Positions 23,701-34,149 of a stretch of 56,334 nucleotides of DNA are shown one piece after another. The DNA is taken from contig LRSR01003775.1 of NCBI GenBank assembly GCA_001579985.1, positions 1 through 56,334 of the forward strand, written 5' to 3'. The notes below the pieces were generated by a model. The model was not told where the DNA came from. It saw nothing but the letters and a program-made list of their open reading frames with translations, and did no database searches. The DNA is from Hypsibius dujardini. Taxonomy: Eukaryota > Tardigrada > Eutardigrada > Parachela > Hypsibiidae. The translations under genes and the position numbers were made by a program. Positions within the stretch are counted from its first letter, which is position 1, and every line of letters starts with the position of its first letter.

Positions 23701-26091
23701 GCGCAGGGTCCATTCCTTTGGAGATTGCCCACGGAAGATCTTGACGACGCAGAACAGCTTTCAAACATTACCGAAGAAAAAAATTATGCAGTTGCAGTGG
23801 ATTGCGTTAACCACCATCTCTACTGGACAAATAAGCAAACGGGAATTAGACGTTCTCGGTATGATGGCTCAGACAATAATCTCGTCGTCACGAACGGTAA
23901 AAATACGTCATAGCAAAATAGCTTCATTTGGTGGCAATTTCTGGAGGGCTATGCTGAATATAGCTTCGATTTTCATTTCTAGATGAAACACTTCTCGGAT
24001 TGGCCGTGGACTTTGTGTCCGGAAATATGTTTTGGGCTCAAGGAAGCGCCATTCTTGTCGCAAAGATGAGTCAATTGGAGGCTGGACACAAAACTATCAT
24101 TTCAAGTATGGACATTTACGTACTTACAGCGCTTGCCGTGCATCCTTCCAGTGGGTAAGTTAAAGAAGCGGTTGACCTTCAAGTAACAACCATTTTTTAA
24201 GTGGTGCAATAATAAATGCAGTAAAACTTTTATTTAGTTTCCTAAGCGTTTTCCAAAATATTTTGTTCATGGTATTAGCAGTTCTCCTGCATTTCTCATG
24301 CACTGATTGCTTTTATAGTCAAGGATTACGATTTATAGTGCGTCAAGAGGTACAGTATTCTCCCCACTCAAGGGGCAACTAAGCCCCGCTCCCCCCTACC
24401 CAAGTCATACACAGATCCAAATATACGGTACATCCACGGCGATGTTCATATCCTAGAACATGAAACCCTTGAAATCGAGAGAAAACAACGGCTACTTGAG
24501 TCTTCTAAAACTAATGCGTCTTTTGATAGTTTTCAGACATATTCAACCTCAACAGGTATTCAATTAAAATCTCGATCTCGAGAAAATGTGAATCTCATCT
24601 CATTTAAATGAACTTCGCTTGTAGTAATCTTGCCGATGTGCAAAACATCCGAAAGAAAAAGGAAACCATGCAGTGACTCCAAAAATGTAACAAAAATAAT
24701 ATTGTGTTTGCTCTTCGATTGATATCCATCTCAATGCTACACGTGGAAAAGTTGCCGCGTCAAAAAAATATCTTCCAACCAATCACCTCATGTGACAAGA
24801 ATTTTTCGGCACCATCCAAAACGTAGGGAAAACCTAAAAGCGAATTGAGGTCGGCCAGATGAGACAGTAAGCCTGCTGAAGAGCATGGCAAAAAATACCC
24901 CCCTTGCGAGCGGGCAAACATTAAGAAGTACAAAGCATGCAAAATTTAGAGCAGTTAAATGATTTCAACTCATAAATCAAATTATAAAGTTAACAGTTTT
25001 TCAACTTTCCCTATCAAGTGAATGCAGATCTAATGAAAACTAGCAGTGCCGTCAAGCTATTTATTGTGGTTTTGGAACCAGCGCTATATCATCTCGTTAT
25101 TGTAATCCACAGAAACAGGAATCTTTTCTTGCTGTCTTGCCCGAAAAACAGTTTACAATATAGAATTTTCTGCCGCCATCCCAATCACTTATACATTTGC
25201 AGTTCAATCTACTGGTCACACTCTGCAACAACAATCGAGACTGCCTCCATGAATGGAAGTAACCGTCAAGTCTTGATCACTCAAGTCTCGGCCATTTCTC
25301 TGGCTTTGGATTACGAACGAAATGAACTATACTGGGCAGACTCCAGTAAGCTGACTTGATAATAGAAAGATGAACTGATCTACAACTGAACATCCGTTGG
25401 TGTTTGTCGTGCACCTTACTAATAAGTTTATGTCTGCATCTGTCAATGCAACAGACAACAATAGACTGATGTAATGTCCGGCCGTCATATTTGGCGGTTA
25501 CACACTTTGTGTAAAGCAAAAATATATTCCGCAACAATGTAAACTAATCGAATGTACCGAGACAAAACGTCTAATCATTGGTCCGATAATTTTCTGCAGA
25601 TAATGGAAATATCGAATGCGTTTCGTTGAATGGAGGAAGCAAACGAATTGTTTCCACTCAAAGACGTGGGATGAAATACTCTTTTGGCCTCTCATTGTCG
25701 GGAGAACGCGTTACTGGACGTCCGGGTCACTACCGTAACTCATAATTGTTAGCGAATCCTGGAATTGTCTTTCTTTAATCGGCGTTCTGTTACAGTGACA
25801 TAGTGAATAGTATCACCAAAAGTGGATCGAAAAAGAAGCAACATTCCCTTCCAGCCGGACGGAGTGGGGACTTACACGGAATCGTATTTGTTCCAGAACA
25901 GTGCCCGAATTGTGCGCCCAATTGAACCCATTGAAAAGTATTACTTCAATACACATCATCATAAAACTTTCCTTTTAGTGAGCAATGCATGCGCGGTTTC
26001 CAACGGAGGATGTTCTTTCATCTGTCTGCCTCTCCCGGGAAATAACAAGAAATGTGTCTGCCCTGACGGCAATTCATCATGCGCTTCTTAA
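20792..26091 (+). pseudogene. array copy 2: astacin-like + two B_lectin + YWTD propeller + EGF, frameshifted near the end
   Basis: Fifteen exons: 20792..20971, 21057..21141, 21221..21341, 21425..21483, 21714..21761, 21839..21910, 22110..22751, 22927..22986, 23145..23552, 23651..23896, 23983..24154, 25203..25345, 25600..25734, 25796..25911, 25979..26091. The start is the Met before SLARGISLSLLIIT (signal peptide). Domains in order: astacin metalloprotease (RDEAYRWPDGVVPYQF, HQLMHALG|FFHEHSRADRDEY, SILHYP), B_lectin 1 (GEALWSPDGNVKLSM, GNLVLYRQ, IWSTN), a short linker, B_lectin 2 (NGGTLLRDQSLAS, NGNIILQHTC), then the six YWTD blades and EGF (CAVSNGGCSFICLPLP). The catalytic Glu of HEXXH is Gln and the Met-turn Met is Leu. 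One base is missing in the last YWTD motif (GCGTTACTGG at 25709-25718, GCGTTTACTGG in copy 6). That shifts the frame to a TAG at 25801-25803, giving about 792 instead of 866 residues. Confidence 0.75.
24330..24960. repeat. intron sequence shared with copies 5 and 6
   Basis: The long intron before the third propeller exon of copy 2 aligns with 46840-47480 and, shortened, with 53080-53400. Shared blocks include AGTGCGTCAA.AGGTACAGTATTCTCC, GTTGCCGCGTCAAAA and ATTGAGGTCGGCC. This homology shows that whole genes, not only exons, were duplicated. Confidence 0.65.
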
Positions 26092-26560
26092 CATCTGTCG
26101 CAGTTTCTTCCCGATTTGTGGGATAAACTTCCGTCGCAAATCGTTTTATCTTTGTTTGGCTGTTTTCTGGTCCTAAATTTTAATCGACATGGAATTAAAA
26201 AATGTCGGCATACATTTGATATCTTCCTAAGAGAATCGACTAAGAGGTTCGTTTCTCAATTATTAATTGAATATTGAAATAACTTACCGGATTAGTTATT
26301 AAAGAATTATTTGAGAAATAAGACGAACAGCGAAAATTAGTCTGTCCATTTCGGCCAAAATTGAAAACTTAAAAAGCTGCAACTGTACAATTTTTTAACT
26401 TTTACAGTAATAAAACAACAAGAAACTGAACTAAACTGGCAAGTTTTGAAAAATTTAATTGAAAATGAAACAAAACCTGTTACTTGTGTATTAAACAGCG
26501 AGCAAACCCAATGCGAGCCAGTGCTCAGTAGGCACTAAAACTAAAACCTACTATAAAAAC
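26092..26560. other. 3' flank of copy 2, AT-rich
   Basis: The first 80 bases (CGCAGTTTCTTCCCGATTTGTGGGATAAACTTCCGTCGCA) recur after the EGF exons of the relic, copy 4 and copy 6 and after the truncated copy 3, marking a conserved 3'-UTR. The remainder (26280-26560) is AT-rich with TTTAGTT-type words like those at 30100-30520. No gene is seen. Confidence 0.45.
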
Positions 26561-27065
26561 TGTTGAATGAACATTCTGAATAATGCAGATGCAAATGTAT
26601 ACTTGATATAGTAAAAAAGCCCAATGAAATATGAGAGATGAGTTGACTGAATGGCAAAAACATTCCGGGCTCTTCTATGCTTTTCCTCGTACATGAAGTA
26701 GGTGCACTATACAGAAGTGGGTGATATGTTGAGACCCTACCCCGTGCGTGTTCATTTTAGCTGCAAGACCGCGGACTTTATTTATCGTCACAAAAAGACC
26801 CTCGACTTGCCATCCGGCATTTCAAATGGGTAGCGCAACGGAGAATTTCATCGTACAGCGCTTGAAACAGGTTCCTGAGATCCTACAAACCGGAAAATCT
26901 GACAAACATTTCGTCATTGCTTTACACAAAGGCATTAAGTTAAAAATATTGCAATGTCGTTTGGACCTCTGAGAAAGCCCTAAATAACACCGACCCATGA
27001 GAGAAATACCAATACGTGTGCTGTTTTTTATATGTTTATAATAAGGCAAAAAATAATGGCTTAGG
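26560..27065. repeat. duplicated upstream block (partner at 35640-36130)
   Basis: A direct copy of 35640-36130 with only scattered differences, for example GAACATTCTGAATAATG, ATATGAGAGATGAGTT and CACAAAGGCATTAAGT in both. It lies just upstream of copy 3, as its partner lies upstream of copy 4, so it is part of the segment duplicated with these genes. Both contain an acceptor-like TTTTAG followed by SCKTADFIYRHKKTLDLP (copy 1) or SCKTAYFIYRHKKTLDLP (copy 2), which may be a remnant exon of an unidentified gene. Confidence 0.7.
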
Positions 27066-28134
27066 TTTTCCATCTCAGTATGGGTTTCCCATTTCTATGT
27101 CCATACCTACGTGGTCTAGATATCACTGCTCTAATTACCGTTCTTATCACCATCAGCCCTTCAGAAGCAGCATGTTGTCAGGATAGCAATAACCACTGTG
27201 GTGCCGCCCTGTCATCGTTATGCCTTTCCTCCAACCTTCTGCCCGACTCTCTCTACAACTGCGAGGAAGGAGGCAATCCAAGTGAGATCCGTAAATGCCT
27301 TGATGGATGTCAAACCCGCGTGGGAGGCAACGATATCTGCAAGCATGTGCCAACAGCCTCGCAACTGCTGTCTGACACCGCGTTAAAACGAGGACAGAGT
27401 CTCTTTTCTCCGGACAAGAAGACAAAACTGTCGATGCAGATGAATGGGGACCTCGTCATGTCCATTATTGGTGAAGATCTAACGGAAAAGTCAGTGTGGT
27501 CGACGGGAACCAGCTCACTAGCACAGCCACCCGTGTCGGTCAGTTTGTTGAAAAATGGTGATTTGGTGATGCTTAATGATGAGGGGAAACGATGTGGAGA
27601 CTTGGAACAGCTAGCATGCGGTATGCTGGTGCTTCGCTATGGGTGCGAAATGGGGGTTTATTATGTCTCGCGAGTGAACCGGATGGGAACTGCTTGTGGA
27701 AATCAGTTGCTGCGCTAACATCGACGCCAATTTCAAAATTGATTCCAGGTAAGAATTAGGGTTATGCCTTCTGTGTATCTCAACATGGACAAATACTGGG
27801 CCAAAAAGGGTGCATTTTCAAAATACGAGCAAGCAGATGCTCGTTAAGGATTCTTTGAAGGCGAAACCAGAACAGCTGATAGTATAGCCAGGTGGTGGGC
27901 AAAGGAGCAAAATTCATTTTTCAGCAAAATTTATTAAACAAATCGGTTTTACTATACATTTTGACACTGACAGGGGTCTGGGGTCTTGTATTCAAGGGCC
28001 CCAGGCTTTGAAAACATTTGTATACTACTAATATAATATACTAGTTATAACACAGAAATGGTAGTATATTATATCTCAGTGTACAAGTACAACAAACTAA
28101 ACTTAATTAGTAATGATATAGAACTTACCCGTCC

Positions 28135-28545
28135 GATGCAACGGCTACATCCAGCTCGGCGATGGCAAACTGATTATCAAGGGCGCCGTCAAGAATGATA
28201 CAGTTGATATTGATTCCACGGTTTAGGAGACGCTCAGAAGTTTTGGCAATGATCTGGCTCAAGACCCCGAACCAAGTGACGGGTGAAGTAGTAGCCAATT
28301 AGCTGGATGGTCTTCGTTTCCAAGTTTGCAGCATAACTGCCAGCGTGTGCTGCGCCGTGGCATTCTTTTCCTCTGTTGTGAAGAGGTTCTGGAACTCGGA
28401 AAGATCCACGAATCTATCAGGCGTTCCCGTTGTGCTCCAGTAATCGAAGGACGCCTGTGGACGAAATTTAACTTCTGGAAGAAAAGGCGAGACGATGGAG
28501 TGCTCTTCGCAGCCCAGTGCAGCATGGACCAATTTTTGCGGAAGT
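28135..28545 (-). pseudogene. decayed coding fragment, unidentified, in the intron of copy 3
   Basis: On the minus strand, coding-like segments occur in different frames: CEEHSIVSPFLPEVKFRP followed by FDYWSTTGTPDRFVDLSEF, then YAANLETKTIQLIGYYFTR, then IIAKTSERLLNRGIN followed by CIILDGALDNQFAIAELD and a donor-like GACGG|GTAAG at about 28129. The frame changes twice, so it is broken. I do not recognise the family. It could be an exon cluster of a host gene copied into the intron. Confidence 0.45.
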
Positions 28546-28552
28546 CATAACT

Positions 28553-28740
28553 TGTGTCTGTGTCTGTGTCTGTGTCTGTGTCTGTGTCTGTGTCTGTCTG
28601 TGTCTGTGTCTGTGTCTGTGTCTGTGTCTGTGTCTGTATCTGTGTCTGTGTGGCAATTTAAACATCTGTCAGCGTGTGTGAGTGTGTGTGTGAGCGTGTG
28701 TGTGAACGTGTGTGCATGTGAGTATCTGTGAGCGTCTGTT
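28553..28740. repeat. (TGTGTC)n microsatellite and TGAGCG-rich tail
   Basis: About 16 copies of TGTGTC or TGTC from 28553 to 28650, followed by TGTGTGAGCG-type repeats to about 28740. The same composite (TGTGTC array, then TGTGAGCGTC tail, then TTTTAAACTGTGCGCA) recurs at 38765-39210, so the microsatellite belongs to a larger duplicated segment. Confidence 0.9.
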
Positions 28741-29971
28741 TGTTTCATTTTTAAACTGTGCGCATGTGTACGTGTGGCCCGAGGAGGATTCCCATTGGTT
28801 CTATTTTTTCCCAATTTTTCTATTTTCTCTACCGGGATATTGAGATGGGACTAGCCTGGAAATGGTAGGGAACGGGAAAAAATAAATCTCTCTTATAAAG
28901 TGAGTTTTTCATCAAAAAATAACATTGAACTATGATTTTAGGTGAAAAATCGCTCCTTGATTGCTAAATTGGCAAAATTGTGTCTCACTATAAAACCGAA
29001 GTCAAATAACACTCTATTCAGTATGTAAAACGAAGAGTCAAGTGGAAATGAGCCAAACACGGAAATTTTTATATGGGAATGAGATATGGGAAATTTGATT
29101 CATGGAACACGAATGAGGAATTGTTTTGAAAATGGGATGGGAATTGGAGGGACTCGCCAGGCGATAAAATGGCAGGGACGCGCCAGGTGATGGAACGGGA
29201 ATGAATGAATGGCAAAGTACGGCTGACAAAATAAGCATATATGCCTGTAGGTCATAGGCATTCGTAGATTGCAACAAACCACTGCAAAATTCAAAAGTGA
29301 CAAAATTTGACACACACTACTGCAATTTTTTTTTAATTTTTTGCAATCGGACTCATCATAACATAAAATTGCAGGTGTTTTCGGAACTCTGTCGGGATTA
29401 TCTTCCAACCTCTCGTTTTCCCAGTCAAACGGAGAACGAAAACTGGCAAATATTTCGGACCAGCACTCTCAAGCATCTGGAAATCTTTCCCGATCCGAGG
29501 CCATGATTCAGCAAAAATTGACTGACCTGTCAGATACAGTTTCTCGATTAGAATCGTCCTGGAAAGGAAAGATAGCCACATTGTCGGACACTCTGTTGGG
29601 TTTGACAGGAAGTGTCACAGAAGCCACTGATCGATTGACCTTACTGGAGTCTTCAGCAAGAAGGAAGTTTACCAATATTTCGGACGAAAAAGCGTTGATA
29701 GATATATTTAAAGTGGTAACGCCAGACGAAAGGGATGCGGATGTTAGGAGAAATCCTGGAGGATTTTTAGTTTTTGTGCAGGGACCGTCGCTCTGGAAAT
29801 TGCCTGGGGAAGATGTCGGTGAGACGAGACAACTTTCAAAAAATTCAGGAGAAACGAATAAGGCCGTTTCAGTGGATTGTGTTAACCATCATCTCTACTG
29901 GACAAATGGGCAAACGGGAATTAGACGATCTCGGTATGATGGCTCAGACAACCATTTGGTCGTTACTAAAG

Positions 29972-30717
29972 GTAAAATATTTCCTGACAAATAGCGTCAT
30001 TTGGCGGCATTTCCTAGTGAGCGACATTACAAGTGCACCTGCATTTTTCGCAGTTTTTTGCCGATTTGTTGAACAAACTTCCGTCAATTTTGACCAAAAT
30101 TAAAAACTGAAAGAAAACTACAACAAATTTATTTGTTAATTTTTTGGTTCGTAAAACAAGAAATTAAACTAAACTGGAAAGTTAATAAAAATTAAATTGA
30201 AAAACAAAATAGGCAATTAAAATCGGTCTGCTCATTTCGAGCAAAACTACAAACTATAAAATTTTCCAGTTCTTTTATTATTGTCAAAAAGTGAATCAAA
30301 CGTCAGTTACTAAATATTTTATTGAGAAATAAAACCAACAAATGAATTTAGTCAGTCAGCTTTAACTTAAATTTAAAACTAAATTAAAAATATTAAATGT
30401 TTTCTTACCTCTTCAATTAATAAAAAGGTCAATTTGGACTGAATTAGTCACTGAAAAACTAAATTAAAATTCCTTCTCAATTAATTTTTAACTAACTGAG
30501 AAAGTGATTTCGTTCCTTAACTTAGTCTTTATCATTCCTGGTCCAAAATGGTCGTCCCGGAAGTGATTGCACACGTGCCACGCCAGATTCGATTACGAAA
30601 TGAACAGCATCAATAAATGGAACCACAATCGACCAAAACAAAATGCAAATGGCGCAAAAAGTTTTATTCTCTTTCCAATTCGAAAGAAAGTAGTAGGCGC
30701 ATAAACAGAACTTCCCC
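29972..30717. other. deletion junction and AT-rich spacer after copy 3
   Basis: 30045-30100 (TTCGCAGTTTTTTGCCGATTTGTTG) matches the 3'-UTR that follows the EGF exon in copies 2, 4 and 6. 30100-30520 is AT-rich with inverted AAACTAAATT / TTTAGTT words that resemble the hAT-like element at 12236-12928, so it may be another decayed MITE. Confidence 0.4.
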
Positions 30718-31177
30718 TCACGCTAAACACGGCAAAACATTAGAAGAGCAGAGAAGCACAAGGGAACATCTTAGCTTGATTGGTTGATCAGTGGTATTTG
30801 GCTTGCTATGCAGACGAATAGTCTTGTAGTTGATGCAGTAAAAGAGGGCAGATAATCCCACGGCAAACTGAACGTACGGAGCAGCGGTTCCGTGACGCAC
30901 GGCCACATACGTGTGGAACCAACGCCAGTACCCTGCAAGAAACAAAAATTGATACGACCAGAGATAATAACGTGAGGAAACTATTTTTACGCACTTGATT
31001 GATTGATTGATTGATTGATGAGGTTAAACTTGCATTTGAAATCATCATTCCCTTATTCGCTTTGGAAAGTGTACTCACCTCGACTAACCGCTCTCAATAC
31101 GGTCATGGGATTAATGCTGTTTTGTGACAGCCATGCCGGAAGCTCCCCAATCTTCACCTGTCCGAATGGCGTGTCCG
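30718..31177 (-). pseudogene. ATP5MF: ATP synthase subunit f fragment A (exons 2 and 3)
   Basis: Subunit f is a small single-pass protein of the membrane part of mitochondrial ATP synthase. Exon 2 (31177..31079) reads DTPFGQVKIGELPAWLSQ and exon 3 (30932 down) YWRWFHTYVAVRHGTAAP, then YVQFAVGLSALFYCINYK, joined in phase 1 as in copy B. After RLHS the frame is shifted relative to copy B (AGCAAGCCAAAT versus AGCCAAGCAAAAT), so the normal C-terminus is replaced and the frame runs to 30718. Exon 1 is present only as a fragment about 200 bases upstream. The intron contains the (ATTG)n run shared by all copies. Confidence 0.8.
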
Positions 31178-31364
31178 CTGAATAAAAAATAAAAAACCAA
31201 TGCAATGAAGCTAATACATCAATCAAGCTAAGCCGAGAATGCTAAATTTAACGGGCAATCAAATCGAGTCAATACATCAATCAAGCGCAGTTGGCCATGC
31301 TAATTTGAATCGGCAATCAAATTAAGCCAATCAACAATCAAGCAATTCCCACAATGCTGAAGTG

Positions 31365-31420
31365 TCACGCACGCTTTCCGTAGAAGCAGGGCAGATCGTA
31401 CGATGCGATGCTTCCTTGTT
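31365..31420 (-). pseudogene. ATP synthase subunit f exon 1 relic (A)
   Basis: The minus strand contains CTTCTACGGAAAGC|GTGCGT, the end of exon 1 (FYGK) with a degraded upstream part (TCGTACGATCTGCCC) and a weakened donor. The start Met region is missing. A matching relic stands at 55670-55712 beside copy D, showing that the whole block was duplicated. Confidence 0.6.
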
Positions 31421-32270
31421 ATTAAAATATTACATCAGTGTGAGGAGAGGGATTTTAGTTCTGACCAAGCAGTGGTGTTGATTGATTGATCGATTGACTT
31501 GATCTAAACTTTTGCATTTGATTTAATGCTTGATCGGTGTGTTGCACGTTTTCATACGTGACTTTGGATTTTGCGCTTATACACTCGTCGCTCTTGCTAT
31601 ATTATTATTTTAATTGGAGTTTTACAGTTTTTTGTTAGCAAGATTAGATTTACATTTGTTTTGTGGCCAGTTCAACGATAATGAAAGTAATTTTACAAGA
31701 CGGATGTATTTGCCACTGATTGTCCTTGAGTTGATTGATTGATTAACCTAGTCAAGAGTTGAGTTCAGTGCTTGATCGACTGCTTTAACGGTTCATTTTT
31801 TATAATTCGCACGCCCTTACTGTTTTTTCTCTCGATGTTGTGACTCGGATTTTATTGTCGGTTTACAATCTTTTTCGATAATATTTATAAATTTATCTTG
31901 TTTTTTTTTTCGATAAAGCATCATTTAAAATACATTTTTGAATGATTTTTAATTACTAATATGAACTTAAATTTTATTGATGGATTAATTATTTATTTAC
32001 TCAGTTATTTATTAATTTAATTGTATTATAAAATTAATTCCGGATAATATTGATTGTAAATAATTGGCGCGTATTTTACTAGTTTTGCAGTCCAGTCCCC
32101 GCTTGATTGTTGAATTGACAGGCAATTCTACATTCGGCTTTAACTCGAACCGAAAACGCATTGTGTACTCTGATTGATTGTTGATTTAGGTAGTCGAAGT
32201 TTGAGCCATTTACAGTTTCAGTAATTCTGTATTTTTGTACGAATTGCTTAACATTTTTTGCCTTTTTTTC
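31421..32270. other. AT-rich spacer
   Basis: Contains TTGATTGATTGAT repeats and a region (32080-32270) nearly identical to 55805-56005. No gene is seen. Confidence 0.35.
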
Positions 32271-32274
32271 CCAG

Positions 32275-34130
32275 GTCAGAGTAGGAATAAATTGGATGCT
32301 CCACCGCACGCATCGCAATCCTGGAAGAAGAAGCGCTTCACCGGCGATTATTTCACAATCAAGGCTTTCGGGGAGAATCCGGTCATGTTAGAGTGTCAAC
32401 AGGATGCGGTACCGGGCTTTGACAAATTGGAGCTGCAAAAACCGGTCAGAGACGCGCTCAACAATATGGAACTGAAGGTACATTTTGTTTCAGCTTACAT
32501 TTCTGTGAACGACACAATTTAGAAATGTCTTCTTTTTTCCTTGAGTCTGCTTGTCTCAATATCTGAGTAGAATTTTAATTAGATGTCTGCAATTGGGTTG
32601 TGGTTTGTCTGCCTGTTTGTCTATCTATCGTTTTCCCTGTCTGTCTGTCTGTCTGCTTTTCTGTCTGTCAGTTTGTCTCTATGTCTATCTGTCTGCCTGC
32701 CTGCCTACCTGTGTGCCTGCCTGTCTGCTTGATTGTTTATCTGTCTGCTTGTCTGTATGTGTGCATGTCTGTATGTGTGTCTGTCTATCTGATTATCTGT
32801 CAGCTCGATTCAGACAAGATTTCCTTTCTGTCGCATCGTTAGTTATGTTGGACCACGCCCAACAAGTCCTCATATCCAATCATTATAGGTCTTTAACTCA
32901 CGAGTATCATACTTAGTTTGTAACTCTGTCTACTCTGTTAACCCTATTCTGATGTATGTGCTATTTGCCTTCATTTCTATAGTTAAAACTTTACTATATA
33001 ATAATGTGTTTTTTATTTCTACGCGCAGTTCTACTTCCTCTTTCCTTTCTTTCAGTTTATTTCTCTAACAGTCTTTACTATCAGTCCAATAAACTTGTTA
33101 ACTATCCAACTTACGGTGGGTAGACCTAACACTGGGATGCCAAATAATTTTTCCAAATTTCGGTTTTTCTATCATATTTGAGGCTTGTTGAGGACTGCCA
33201 CAAGCTCCCTATTAATTACTGCTAATGGGATATTAACAAAATATTCTAGAATGGATGGTCCAACTGTGATGGAAACAATGAAAATGTTGAAAATGTTTTA
33301 AAATTCCGGAGGCCTTGGAAATTGGCGCCCGACATTGCGTACCTCGACATTTGGTATCCCAAAAAATCGTACTAGACAAATAATATCTGATGATATTTCA
33401 TACACCGACCAAACGTATGGTGATAAATTGAAACGAGTGACATTGGGTTTAAGTGGACATGTAGTACGTCGACACATGGTGTGCCGAAAAATTGCGCGGG
33501 CCGTCAAACGGTCCTTTAGCGAAAGTGTAATTGTCTTGGCACATAGAAATATGAAAAGAACACTTTGATAAAAATATGTAGAACACAACAGACATCTCAT
33601 ACAAGAAAGGCAGACAATCTGATACAACAAGGTAATTCAACTCCATCTAAAATCAGGTATTCTGACAAATTTCTCGCATTTTCTTTTTTCAAACGTACGT
33701 GGATGAAGAGTCTTACGGGGACGTGGATGGAGAATTTTACGAGCAATCCAGAAAGTTGAATGCGTTCAAAGGTAATCAGCCGACTGAATTGTTGGCTGGT
33801 AGCTTATCGGCGGACTTGGGTTTTCTCGTGCGAACTAGGTCCCTGGACTTGCTTCGCTGGGCCGCGGGTACGAACATAAGTGAAGTATTGGAAACGATGG
33901 TATTGAGACCATGCTGTCAGTGGTGATGCCTTGTAATTGCGAGTCGTTATAGTTATTCACAATAATAACGGGGTTGTATTTTTAGGAATGTGGAATATGA
34001 AAATTTCGCCAACGCGCGTCTCTATACCAATCTGCCGCTGTTCGACAACGCTCCCGCGGATTACCCCGCTCCCTCCCAGTTGGTGCTTCTCCAGAACCAA
34101 GCGGTCTCCCAGCAAACTGCCAAAAACTGA
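32275..34130 (+). CDS. unidentified gene, three exons (first of two copies)
   Basis: Exon 32275..32477 (CCCAG|GTCAGAG to CTGAAG|GTACAT) encodes NKLDAPPHASQSWKKKRF...YFTIKAFGENPVMLE and QQDAVPGFDKLELQKPVRD. A second coding stretch at about 33690-33925 reads YVDEESYGDVDGEFYEQSRK, then TELLAGSLSADLGFLVRTRS. A terminal exon 33986..34130 (TTTTAG|GAATGTGG to TGA) reads NVEYENFANARLYTNLPLFD and ends AVSQQTAKN. Coding character is strong, but the borders of the middle exon are unclear (no AG immediately before TACGTGGATG). I do not recognise the family. The first exon is repeated at 56007-56209, where it carries a stop. The gene may be complete at its 3' end and lack its 5' exons here. Confidence 0.5.
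32605..32812. repeat. (TGTC/TGCC)n microsatellite
   Basis: Imperfect TCTG-based tandem repeats in the intron after the first exon of the unidentified gene. The same array begins again at the very end of the window (56315 on) at the same place in the second copy, so it predates the duplication. The frames across it are spurious. Confidence 0.9.
33110..33310. repeat. dispersed repeat family, member 1
   Basis: Shares a diverged core (TCAAATTTG.AATTTGTTG, then TATTAATAATTAC, then a run ending GAAAATGTTTT) with 37380-37740 and 42880-43150. See the element at 42600-43255, where both inverted ends are visible. Confidence 0.5.
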
Positions 34131-34149
34131 AAAATCTATATGCAGTATC

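Larger units (their letters stand above)
27080..29971 (+). pseudogene. array copy 3: Cys-rich domain + B_lectin + helical leader + first propeller blades, truncated
   Basis: Exons 27080..27748 and 29375..29971. Exon 1 encodes a signal segment (MGFPFLCPYL...TISPSEA), a novel domain of about 60 residues with eight cysteines (CCQDSNNHC...CLDGCQTRVG...DICKH), and a B_lectin domain (GQSLFSPDKKTKLSMQMNGD, SVWSTGTSS). Relative to copy 4 one base is missing near 27588 (GAGGGGAAACG versus GAGGGTGAAACAG), so the rest of the lectin is out of frame and the open frame ends at 27718. The exon is 669 long; 670 would give the phase 1 seen in the relatives. Exon 2 has a heptad-like, Ser/Asn-rich leader (LSRSEAMIQQKLTDLSDTVS) and the blade with HHLYWTNGQTG. 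The exons for blades 2-6 and EGF are gone: about 50 bases past the donor the sequence joins the 3'-UTR of the family (near 30030). This is a dead or heavily shortened copy. Confidence 0.7.

Noticed and set aside
28135-28545. A functional antisense gene inside copy 3.
   Set aside because: The coding-like segments require at least two frame changes, so it was recorded as a decayed fragment.
28495-28814. Val-Ser-Val-Cys or Thr-Asp-Thr-Asp frames on both strands (also near 38024-39028, 32551-32916 and 43267-44939).
   Set aside because: These are translations of TGTGTC/TGTC microsatellites, not proteins.
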